This document shows positions 15,649 through 22,340 of a stretch of DNA of 37,446 nt, piece after piece; within the stretch, counting starts at the first letter, position 1; each line of letters starts with the position of its first letter. Origin of the DNA: Collinsella aerofaciens (GTDB lineage Bacteria; Actinomycetota; Coriobacteriia; Coriobacteriales; Coriobacteriaceae); the NCBI RefSeq assembly GCF_015558785.1, contig NZ_JADMOP010000018.1, positions 1 through 37,446 on the forward strand, written 5' to 3'. The position numbers and the translations under genes are program-made. The notes beneath the pieces are model-generated. The model saw nothing but the letters and a program-made list of their open reading frames with translations. It was not told where the DNA came from and ran no database searches.

Positions 15649-16632
15649 CTAGTCTCCGGATGCCTGGTTGCGGCCGGTGGCGTAGTCGATCTGCACGTGC
15701 GGCTGCAGGTTGTAGCAGTACACGTGGAAGCAGAGGGTCTTGCCGTGGTCCTCGACCGATTGCGCCTCAAGGCGCACGCCGCGGCAGACAAGTTCCTCTT
15801 CGTTATACATGGGTGTGACGCGATAGAGCACGTGGTTGCCCGTCTCGCGGATGTAGCCGAGAATCTGCTCCTCAAACGGCAGCATGCCTGTCTCGTTGAG
15901 ATAACGCGTGCCGGTGAGGAGATTCTTGCGGTTGGCGTTTTCGCCGCAGAGCGACCAGGCGATGAGATGGCAGCGGTTGTAGAGGCTCTGGCCCGGAATA
16001 AAGTCGTAGCGCTGCTGGCGCCATCCAGCGGGATGGATACGCGAGATATCGCCGCGCTCGCCTTGACCGAGTGATTCGGGGCCCACGCAGGCGAGCGCTT
16101 TGCGGGTGCGGCCCAGGCTGTCAAGCTTGGAGAACTTCTTAAAGCAACCCTCTTCTGTAGCGCGCTCGTATTCATCGAGCGTGAATGATGGTGTGCCGAG
16201 CGGGTGCGTGCTGTCGGCGCGCAGGGCAACGTAGGGGTTGCCGGCGTAGTCGGGAATGCTGCTGAGATAAACACCGCGGGCGCGGTTGAGGTCGGGGTTT
16301 TCGACCTCGTCGATGGGGGTGGCGGCGCTGTCCGCGGAAGCGCCGTCGCCGGTGTCGGTTGTGGCGGAATCGGAGCCATCGCCAGAGTCCTGGCTGTTTT
16401 GAGGGTCCGGGGAGCTCGCCGTTCCTGATTCGAGCCGATCGACCAGGTCCGCCTCGTCGTCGGTGCGGCTGGGACTTTCGTTTTGTTTTTCGGCCAGAGC
16501 TGCCGCCTGTTCATCACTTTGCGGCGACAACAACTTGGGCGCTCCGTCGAGCGACCCTGTGAACAGCGCAAACCCCAGCACCACGGCGGCGCCGATGGAA
16601 AGTACTTGCTTGTAGGCGGACTTGCGCGACAT
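15649..16632 (-). CDS. membrane-anchored DNA/RNA non-specific endonuclease
   Basis: A 327-residue nuclease of the EndA/streptodornase-like DNA/RNA non-specific family. An N-terminal hydrophobic segment (about 9-27) with a preceding Arg/Lys acts as signal anchor. A long Ser/Asp/Thr-rich low-complexity linker (about 35-112) leads to the catalytic domain (about 116-316). The active-site stretch is YNRCHLIAWSL (218-228) with general-base H222, and the metal-binding Asn is in ENANRKNLLTGTRYLNETG (231-249). Cysteines at 181, 221, 229, 283, 301 and 306 could form disulfides outside the cell. Likely roles are nutrient DNA use, biofilm DNA turnover or DNA uptake. It is preceded by a ~470-bp non-coding region. 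Confidence 0.85.
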   Translation of the reverse strand: MSRKSAYKQVLSIGAAVVLGFALFTGSLDGAPKLLSPQSDEQAAALAEKQNESPSRTDDEADLVDRLESGTASSPDPQNSQDSGDGSDSATTDTGDGASADSAATPIDEVENPDLNRARGVYLSSIPDYAGNPYVALRADSTHPLGTPSFTLDEYERATEEGCFKKFSKLDSLGRTRKALACVGPESLGQGERGDISRIHPAGWRQQRYDFIPGQSLYNRCHLIAWSLCGENANRKNLLTGTRYLNETGMLPFEEQILGYIRETGNHVLYRVTPMYNEEELVCRGVRLEAQSVEDHGKTLCFHVYCYNLQPHVQIDYATGRNQASGD

Positions 16633-16790
16633 TGCGGCTCCTGGATGGACGGTTGGGAATCTACCAGTCTAGCAGGAGCCGGCAGGGGCCGTTCTGTCGA
16701 ACAAATACTCAAGATTTGGGATAGACGCTACTGATTCATTTGCCTCATATGGAGCTGCGGTGGTTGTGTATGTGGGGCTATTTTGCGTTT

Positions 16791-16837
16791 CCCCAGATAA
16801 AACCCGCCAAAATAAACCTGTCCCTTTTTGGCAGGTT
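16791..16837 (+). repeat. CCAGATAAAACCTGCC hairpin repeat, copy 1
   Basis: A ~47-bp unit that folds as AACCCGCCAAAA (16801-16812) against TTTTGGCAGGTT (16826-16837) with loop TAAACCTGTCCC-like sequence between. Further copies are at 18879, 22079 (reverse) and 24262. This copy and the one at 18879 lie in the same orientation on either side of the AlbA_2-domain gene. Confidence 0.85.
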
Positions 16838-16908
16838 AATCGGGGGACTATTTCACCGCAACTTAGGGCACGGTTAGGGAGTATGCACCTTAAAGAGTGG
16901 TGCCCTTG

Positions 16909-17099
16909 ATTAGAGAGGTCGCGCTCGTCTCTCTAATTGTCTCTCTAAAGAGAAAGCCAGCTAAAGAGATAACATTGGGCTATCTAACAGTGAATTCGAT
17001 ACATCTCTCTAAATGTCTCTCTAAAATAAGGTGCTTATCTCTCTAAAGTTAGAGAGATATACTATACTTTAGAGAGATAAATCTATCGTTTTAGAGAGA
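16909..17099. promoter_or_regulatory. array of TTAGAGAGA operator-like sites
   Basis: Eight exact copies of the 9-mer TTAGAGAGA or its complement: TCTCTCTAA at 16928, 16940, 17004, 17016 and 17038; TTAGAGAGA at 17049, 17069 and 17091. Near-copies are at 16910 and 16962. Two direct pairs are spaced 12 bp start to start. The 17038/17049 pair forms a 20-bp palindrome. Overlapping TATACT -10-like hexamers lie at 17058-17068 between sites, and the last copy overlaps the ribosome-binding region. This is what an autorepressed promoter would look like; the adjacent gene encodes a DNA-binding regulator. Confidence 0.8.
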
Positions 17100-17103
17100 C
17101 GGA

Positions 17104-18804
17104 ATGCCAATGCTGCTGGATGAACCTCTTGGCCTTATCGTTGAGCGCCTTCGCAGGCGGGGGACTGATGACGCATCGGTAGAAGTTAAAGCCTGCACGA
17201 ATAAATTGAGCGCAGACGTATGGGAGACAGTGAGCGCTTTTGCGAACACTGCGGGTGGGCTCATTATTTTGGGCCTAAACGAAGCCGAAGGATTTGTTCC
17301 TTCGGCTAACTTTGCTATCGATAGGGTGCGCGATCAGTTTGTTTCGGGTATCGGAGACGGAGGCTCAGCGGCAGTGGTGACCCATGCGCCACGGTACGAG
17401 CTTGATCGAGGCGAGGTCGACGGGCTCCAGGTGCTTCTGGTGCGCATCTTTGAACTTGAGCTTAAAGCGAAGCCTTGCTATATCGGCGCGCGCGGCGTGC
17501 AGAACGGTAGCTACAAGCGCGTGGATGATAAAGATATCAAGATGTCACCCGCTGAGCTATATGAGCTGCAGAGTGCGTTGCTTCCGAGCGATGCAGACGG
17601 CACGGTGGTTTCGGAGGCAACAGTCGAGGATTTGGATCCAGATGTCGTGCGGTCTATTATCGCAAATCGCCGGCTGCAGACCCCCCGCGTTTTGCGCGGG
17701 GCCGATACGCTGGAAAAGCAGCTGGTCAGACTCAATATCACTACAAAGGATGGTGCGGTGAAGCTCGCAGGGCTTCTGTCGGCGGGAATTTACCCCCAGC
17801 AGTTCTATCCCAAACTCATGATTGATGTCGCCGTTCATTCCGATGTGGAAAAATCTGCACCCGGGCAACCCCGGTTTATTGACCGCCAGTTGTGCGATGG
17901 CCCGATTCCGGCTTGCATCGAAGATGCCCTTGTCGCGATTGGACGGAACTTGCGCAAAGCGGCGATAGTGCAAGGCGCTGGCAGAAGGGAGGATTGGGAA
18001 GTTCCCCAGGAGGTTTTGCGCGAGGCCTTGGCAAACGCCTGCATCCATCGAGAATATTCGCCCATGTTTGTGGGGCAGGCCGTGAGTGTCGATATCTATC
18101 CAGACAGAATAGAGATCAAAAACCCTGGCGGGCTTTGGGGCGGAAAGACGGTGGACAATCTTGCAGACGGGGAATCGCGCTGCCGAAACCCAAAGCTCAT
18201 GAGCCTAATGGGGGCGACGCCGTTAGAGCATGCCGAGGGGGCCGTTGCGGAAAGCCAGGGATCTGGTATCCCGGCTATGATTCGCGAGATGGAGTCTCGT
18301 TCGCTTGGCAGGCCGAAATTTATCGTTAAGGCCGATTCGTTTACGGTGCTGCTTTCCCGGCACGGGGCGGAGCTTGCTGAAAACCGTACGTGGATTCAGA
18401 GTCATGTGGGCACCGAGCTGACGGATCGCGAGGAAACACTGCTCATGTTTATGCGGGAGCATAGGTGCGTATGCGATGTTCAAAAAATACGAGAGGCCCT
18501 GAAGTGGGATTCGGATGACATTCGCCTGATCTGCGGGGACCTTGTGGATAAACATGTCCTGTCAAAATGTGGCAAAGACACGTTTGAGATTATCGATATG
18601 AGCAGAGAATCGTCAGCTTCGACAGCGGATAGGATCCTGGAGGCTCTCAGAGCCGAAGTGGATATGACGGCGCGAGAAATAGCGGTTGCATCGGGGGTCA
18701 AAATTTCGTCCGTCCGCTACCATCTGCCAAAAATGGCGGATAAAGGACTCATCGAAGTAATGGGTTCATCGACGAGCCGCAACCGCCGCTATCGGAAGAA
18801 GTAG
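17104..18804 (+). CDS. AlbA_2/RecG-C-type ATP-binding transcriptional regulator
   Basis: A 566-residue protein of the Schlafen-AlbA_2 superfamily. The AlbA_2 domain (about 15-135) shows VEVKACTN and FANTAGGLIILGLNE. A second domain resembling the RecG C-terminal/GHKL-like ATPase fold (about 295-420) contains LREALANACIHREY, IEIKNPGGLWGG and QGSGIPAMI. Two winged-helix modules follow: about 440-490, and 510-566 with TAREIAVASGVKISSVRYHL. Such proteins are commonly called 'putative DNA binding' or 'ATP-binding' regulators and are frequent in mobile and defence regions. The dense operator array directly upstream suggests autoregulation. The start at 17104 follows GAGACGGA; a second ATG is two codons in. 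Confidence 0.82.
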   Translation: MPMLLDEPLGLIVERLRRRGTDDASVEVKACTNKLSADVWETVSAFANTAGGLIILGLNEAEGFVPSANFAIDRVRDQFVSGIGDGGSAAVVTHAPRYELDRGEVDGLQVLLVRIFELELKAKPCYIGARGVQNGSYKRVDDKDIKMSPAELYELQSALLPSDADGTVVSEATVEDLDPDVVRSIIANRRLQTPRVLRGADTLEKQLVRLNITTKDGAVKLAGLLSAGIYPQQFYPKLMIDVAVHSDVEKSAPGQPRFIDRQLCDGPIPACIEDALVAIGRNLRKAAIVQGAGRREDWEVPQEVLREALANACIHREYSPMFVGQAVSVDIYPDRIEIKNPGGLWGGKTVDNLADGESRCRNPKLMSLMGATPLEHAEGAVAESQGSGIPAMIREMESRSLGRPKFIVKADSFTVLLSRHGAELAENRTWIQSHVGTELTDREETLLMFMREHRCVCDVQKIREALKWDSDDIRLICGDLVDKHVLSKCGKDTFEIIDMSRESSASTADRILEALRAEVDMTAREIAVASGVKISSVRYHLPKMADKGLIEVMGSSTSRNRRYRKK

Positions 18805-18813
18805 ATGCAGCCG

Positions 18814-18864
18814 AGTCGCCCCTCTTGTGTCTCTCGAAGTGAGATGGGTGCTAGGGGGGCGACT
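18814..18864 (+). terminator. hairpin after the AlbA_2 gene
   Basis: AGTCGCCCC (18814-18822) pairs with GGGGCGACT (18856-18864), and a smaller TCTC/GAGA hairpin sits in the loop. There is no T-run, so termination strength is uncertain. Confidence 0.45.
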
Positions 18865-18878
18865 GCCTCGCGATATTT

Positions 18879-18925
18879 CCCCAGATAAAACCTGCCAAAA
18901 TAAACCTGTCCCTTATTGGCGGGTC
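18879..18925 (+). repeat. CCAGATAAAACCTGCC hairpin repeat, copy 2
   Basis: Nearly identical to copy 1 at 16791 over CCCCAGATAAAACC and the following GCCAAAATAAACCTGTCCC; the closing arm is TTGGCGGGT. Same orientation as copy 1, so the two bracket the AlbA_2 gene and its operator array as direct repeats about 2.1 kb apart. Confidence 0.85.
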
Positions 18926-18965
18926 AGTTAACGCAGTGCAGGTTGAGCATATGCGAGCGAGCGGT

Positions 18966-19100
18966 CTCCGGGTGCGGTAAGGTGACGTGAAACAAGCGGG
19001 CGCTGACCTTTTGGTCGCGCCCGTGAAGTTGAACGTCAGATTGCCGTGTCCGGAGCCCGCGCAGCGCCGAGAAGTTACGCCGTTTGTAAAACGGCGTAAC
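18966..19100 (+). ncRNA. structured element with covarying stems, copy 1 (strand tentative)
   Basis: Outer stem 18966-18980 with 19041-19055 (G-U pairs in the middle). Then a GG/GA internal loop, TGACGT/ACGTCA (18983-18988, 19033-19038) and an asymmetric loop GAAACAA/GAAGTTGA. An inner stem GCGGGCGC..GACC/GGTC..GCGCCCGT is capped by TTTT. CCCGCGCAGCG follows, then a perfect 12-bp hairpin (19074-19085, 19089-19100). Copy 2 at 28469 keeps loop sequences and lengths but changes stem bases in pairs. It abuts the stop codon of the minus-strand larE gene, so it could be a separate RNA or a larE 3'-UTR. Confidence 0.65.
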
Positions 19101-19979
19101 CTAAAGGTTCATGTTGCCGTGAATGTAGGGGGTGACCTCGGGGGAGATATGGTCGCAGCCCAGCCCGCGCAGCGCGGACTCGATGGCGGCGGGCAGCGGG
19201 GTCTTGCCCTCGGCATCGACGGCGGTGCCGCCGAGCGCGGCAATCTTGGCGACATCTGCGGGTGCGGCCTCGATATGCATGCAGCCGCCGACCAAGCGCG
19301 CGCGTACCTGTGCCAGGTCAAGATCGTGCAGGTAGTCCTCGCAGGTGCGGATCAAATCGACCTTCTCGCGCGTAAGCTCCTCGCCCGTGGGGACGCGGGT
19401 GGCAAGACATGCTCCCGCCGGCAGGTTCCAAACGGGATAGCCCCATGCGCGCAGCAGCTCGCGCTCTTCGTCCTTGGTAAAGCCGACCTCCATGAGAGGG
19501 GAGCGTACGCCGAGCTCTTCTGCCGCACGCATGCCGGGGCGGTAGTCACCGCGATCGCTTGCATTGCTGCCATCGATGACGGTGGGAAAGCCGAGCGACT
19601 TGGCGTGGTTGACGATGGCGGTAAAGCCGGCGTGCTTGCAGTGGTAGCAGCGATTAGCATCGTTGCAGGCTACTTGGGGGAGCTGCAGCTGATCCACCGA
19701 AAGATTGAGCACGGGGAGCTTAAAATGCGGCCCCTCATTGGCCTGTCCATCAACGGACTGCTCAAACGAAGTCTGTTCGGGCGTGCCGATGAGCGGCGTG
19801 GTGAGATGGATGAGGAGGGTATTGGTAGGCATGATGCGGGCGCACACGGCGGCCAAAAAGCTGCTGTCAACGCCGCCGGAAAACCCGATGGCCACGCGCC
19901 CGTATGCCAAAAGCAGCTGTTCGAGCGCCGATAGCTTGTCTTGAAGCTCCTCTGCGGGTGCCGTGGTGTCTAAAATCAT
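19101..19979 (-). CDS. larE: ATP-dependent sacrificial sulfur transferase LarE
   Basis: A 292-residue PP-loop enzyme. LarE adenylates pyridinium dicarboxylate mononucleotide and donates sulfur while making the nickel-pincer cofactor of lactate racemase. The PP-loop SGGVDSS is at 34-40, NRCYHCK at 109-115, IDGSNASD at 135-142. C191 in GACLATRVPTG aligns by context with the sacrificial Cys of the single-Cys LarE type; C111 and C114 are the other conserved candidates. No larB, larC or larA is in the window, so the partner genes lie elsewhere or the protein serves another nickel-pincer or sulfur-transfer pathway. The start follows AAGGAACG. It is divergent from the HAD gene. Confidence 0.9.
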   Translation of the reverse strand: MILDTTAPAEELQDKLSALEQLLLAYGRVAIGFSGGVDSSFLAAVCARIMPTNTLLIHLTTPLIGTPEQTSFEQSVDGQANEGPHFKLPVLNLSVDQLQLPQVACNDANRCYHCKHAGFTAIVNHAKSLGFPTVIDGSNASDRGDYRPGMRAAEELGVRSPLMEVGFTKDEERELLRAWGYPVWNLPAGACLATRVPTGEELTREKVDLIRTCEDYLHDLDLAQVRARLVGGCMHIEAAPADVAKIAALGGTAVDAEGKTPLPAAIESALRGLGCDHISPEVTPYIHGNMNL

Positions 19980-20075
19980 GAAACGTTCCTTATCGTTGAG
20001 TACTCGATCGAAAACTATAATCCTAATGCGTTACTTGCCATAAGACTTCTATCTGTGTAACGAAAGTGCAATATG

Positions 20076-20092
20076 GTATATACGTTATATAC
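20076..20092. promoter_or_regulatory. 17-bp palindrome GTATATA-cgt-TATATAC
   Basis: A perfect inverted repeat in the 173-bp divergent gap between larE and the HAD phosphatase gene. GntR- or TetR-type regulators often use such AT-rich palindromes. No dedicated regulator is adjacent. Confidence 0.5.
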
Positions 20093-20152
20093 AAGTTGCC
20101 AAATGCGGTAGAGTTGCGGCAATGCGACAGCGAGAGTCGATGGGGGACCGAT

Positions 20153-20803
20153 ATGATCAAGGCTGTTATTTTTGACATGGATGGAACGCTGGTCGATACC
20201 GAGCGTTTGGGGATTAAGGCCTGGAAGGCAGGCGCCGCTGAGCTGGGGCTCGCGATTGATGAAGCGCTGATCCATCAGTTTATCGGCCGCACGCTGCCCG
20301 ATGTTATGGACATCCTTGATGAGCATTACGGCAGCCATGAAACCACCGAGGCGATCTATCGTCGCCACAAGGAGATTCGCGACGAGATGGTCAAGACCGA
20401 ACTGGAACTTAAGGCCGGTGCCGCCGAGTGCCTAGACGAGCTGCTGGCTGCGGGCTATCACGTGGGTCTAGCGACGTCGTCGCGCCTCGTTACGGCCGAG
20501 CGCAACCTTAAGATGGTCGGTCTTTTTGACAAGTTTGAAACGGTAACGTGTGGCGAGGACGTCGTGCACGGCAAGCCCGACCCCGAGATGTATCTGCTCG
20601 CCTGCGAGCGCGCGGGCTTTGCTCCCGAGGAATGTGCCGTGGTCGAGGATTCGCGCAACGGTTGCGTCTCGGGCATTACGGCCGGCTGCCATGTCTTTGC
20701 CGTCCCCGATATCGTGCCGCTGCCGCAGGACGTGGTGGATGGCTGCGAGGCCGTGCTCGATACGTCGTTCGACCTGGCGGCGGCAATCAAGGCTGTGCGC
20801 TAG
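20153..20803 (+). CDS. HAD-superfamily hydrolase, beta-phosphoglucomutase-like
   Basis: A 216-residue HAD subfamily IA phosphatase or phosphomutase. Motif I is FDMDGTLVDTE (7-17) with nucleophile D8 and acid/base D10. Motif II Thr/Ser is in GLATSSR (about 105-111), motif III Lys in HGKPDPEMY (about 141-149) and motif IV in VVEDSRNG (about 164-171). A helical cap (about 18-85) lies between motifs I and II. Substrate unknown. The start at 20153 was chosen for GGGGGACC upstream and because the conserved fold begins at residue 3. A strong terminator follows. Confidence 0.9.
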   Translation: MIKAVIFDMDGTLVDTERLGIKAWKAGAAELGLAIDEALIHQFIGRTLPDVMDILDEHYGSHETTEAIYRRHKEIRDEMVKTELELKAGAAECLDELLAAGYHVGLATSSRLVTAERNLKMVGLFDKFETVTCGEDVVHGKPDPEMYLLACERAGFAPEECAVVEDSRNGCVSGITAGCHVFAVPDIVPLPQDVVDGCEAVLDTSFDLAAAIKAVR

Positions 20804-20842
20804 AAAATTGCGGCGTTAAAACGAGCGATTGCTCACGTTTAC

Positions 20843-20890
20843 GCTTAAGCAAAAGGGGCCCGGCAATGGTCGGGCCCCTTTTGCTTAAGC
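20843..20890. terminator. bidirectional terminator, 20-bp perfect stem
   Basis: Arms 20843-20862 and 20871-20890 are perfect complements around an 8-nt loop, with AAAA and TTTT tracts inside the arms. It separates the HAD gene from the convergent LacI regulator. Confidence 0.88.
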
Positions 20891-20916
20891 GGCGACTTAG
20901 CATACTCGCGGGCGTG

Positions 20917-22029
20917 CTATAGATACGCACCGAGGTTGATGGCCGTGGCGTCGGTCTGGCTGCTTGCCTGGGTGCTGGCGCGTTCCAGCAGGAACGGCCG
21001 CACGAGTTCTTGGCGGTTGATGTCCTCGATGGCCGTGACCGCGGTGACGGTGCGCGCGGCAGAGCTGACGTGGATATGCTTGGTCTTTGCCGGGGCCTTG
21101 TTCTCGATTTGCTCCATGAGCAATTGAACGCCCTTGCGGCCAATCTCGTAGCCCGGGGGCGCTACCGTAGTGAGCGGGACCGATCCACTCCAAGCGAGCG
21201 GGTTGCCATCGCAGCCTGCTACGCGTACTTGCCCGGGGACAGAGATGCCCTTGTCGACCAGCGCCGAGATAACGCCCGAGGCCAACACGTCGGTCAGGCC
21301 GACGACAAAATCGGGGCGTTCGTTCGCGGGGCGCTCGGCGATTTGGGCACCGATGCCGTAGCCGTCGGCAGCGGTATTCCATTCGCCGGCGTCGATGACT
21401 TCGATCTTGATATCGGGGTGCAGGGCGAGGGCCTTGTGAATGCCAAGCACGCGTAGGGTGAGCTGCATAAATGCTGCTCGGCCGACGACGACAATATGGT
21501 GTGCGCCGCGGGCGATGGCGAGCTCGGCAATGATGCGACCTTGGGCCTCGTTGTCGGCCGCTACGTAGTAGCCGGGCTCGGAACAGTGGATGTCCAGATG
21601 GACGATCGGCACGGGCATTTTAGTCATGGCCGGATGCCAGTCGGGGGACGCCATGGGCTGAACCATGACGCCGGACATCTGGGTGCCCATAAAGTAGCGC
21701 AGGTAATGGTTCTCGAGAATATCGTCATTATCGGCGTTGGCGATGAGCAGGTCGTAGCCGTGCTTGCGGGCCTCGTTGTGGGCGCCGCTGGCGATTTGGA
21801 GCGAAAAGCCGTGGTCGAGACGGGGGAGCACCAGGCCAAAGGACTTGGTGGCGCCGCCCGCGAGCTGACGGGCGCTTTGGTTGGGCAGGTAGCCAAGGCG
21901 ATTGATGGTCTCGTTGATGAGCTTGAGGGTCTCGGGGCGTAGCTTTTCGGGGTGGTTGAGCGCGTTGGAGACCGTGCCCAACGAAACCCCGGCCTCGCGC
22001 GCGACGTCGCTGATTTTTACCTTTGCCAT
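20917..22029 (-). CDS. LacI-family transcriptional regulator
   Basis: A 370-residue repressor-type protein. The helix-turn-helix with hinge helix is ISDVAREAGVSLGTVSNALN (6-25), followed by RLGYLPNQSARQLAGG. The periplasmic-binding-like sensor domain runs from about 60 to 335 (SFGLVLPRLDHGF, AGCDGNPLAWSG, TTVAPPGYEIGRKG). The ligand is probably a sugar or nucleoside but cannot be named. The start at 22029 has AAAGGGG upstream; the frame is open 67 codons further up, through a repeat and the operator region, without support. It is divergent from glmS, so control of glmS or of a distant sugar operon is possible. Confidence 0.9.
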   Translation of the reverse strand: MAKVKISDVAREAGVSLGTVSNALNHPEKLRPETLKLINETINRLGYLPNQSARQLAGGATKSFGLVLPRLDHGFSLQIASGAHNEARKHGYDLLIANADNDDILENHYLRYFMGTQMSGVMVQPMASPDWHPAMTKMPVPIVHLDIHCSEPGYYVAADNEAQGRIIAELAIARGAHHIVVVGRAAFMQLTLRVLGIHKALALHPDIKIEVIDAGEWNTAADGYGIGAQIAERPANERPDFVVGLTDVLASGVISALVDKGISVPGQVRVAGCDGNPLAWSGSVPLTTVAPPGYEIGRKGVQLLMEQIENKAPAKTKHIHVSSAARTVTAVTAIEDINRQELVRPFLLERASTQASSQTDATAINLGAYL

Positions 22030-22078
22030 AGCGGCCCCTTTGATGCGTTTCAAGTACAAGCCAGATTGTAGCATCCCA

Positions 22079-22124
22079 AACCTACCAAAAAGGGACAGGT
22101 TTATTGTGGCAGGTTTATCTGGGG
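22079..22124 (-). repeat. CCAGATAAAACCTGCC hairpin repeat, copy 3 (reverse)
   Basis: Read on the minus strand it gives CCCCAGATAAACCTGCCA, then AATAAACCTGTCCC and TTTTTGGTAGGTT. Arms pair with one G-T. It lies between the LacI and glmS starts. Confidence 0.8.
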
Positions 22125-22205
22125 AAACGCCGTTGCCGGCGCGACCACCACGAAGGGGGCAGGTACCTTTGTGGTGGTTTGAACCGGCTGGACGTGTGTG
22201 CATCG

Positions 22206-22241
22206 AGTGGTATCTAAGTTGAGATACCACTTCTGGTATAT
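22206..22241. promoter_or_regulatory. candidate operator upstream of glmS
   Basis: AGTGGTATCT-aagttg-AGATACCACT (22206-22231) is a 10-bp perfect inverted repeat. A third half-site TGGTAT follows at 22234. A -10-like TACAAT is at 22261-22266, so the site would lie over or just upstream of the -35 region. TGGTAT/ATACCA halves resemble GntR-type (NagR/DasR-like) amino-sugar operators only loosely. Confidence 0.5.
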
Positions 22242-22340
22242 CAGCTTGCGTTTGCGTGAGTACAATACTCGAACGTTATGCGTCTCAGCGCCCCCTGTGC
22301 GTGGACGTTTTGCAGTCAAGCGGACGAAGGGATTTATCCT

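Noticed and set aside
16909-17099. CRISPR-like array
   Set aside because: Repeat units are only 9 bp, occur in both orientations and lack uniform spacers; operator sites explain them better.
22232-22340. glmS ribozyme upstream of glmS
   Set aside because: The space between the likely transcription start and glmS is about 70 nt and lacks the ribozyme core.
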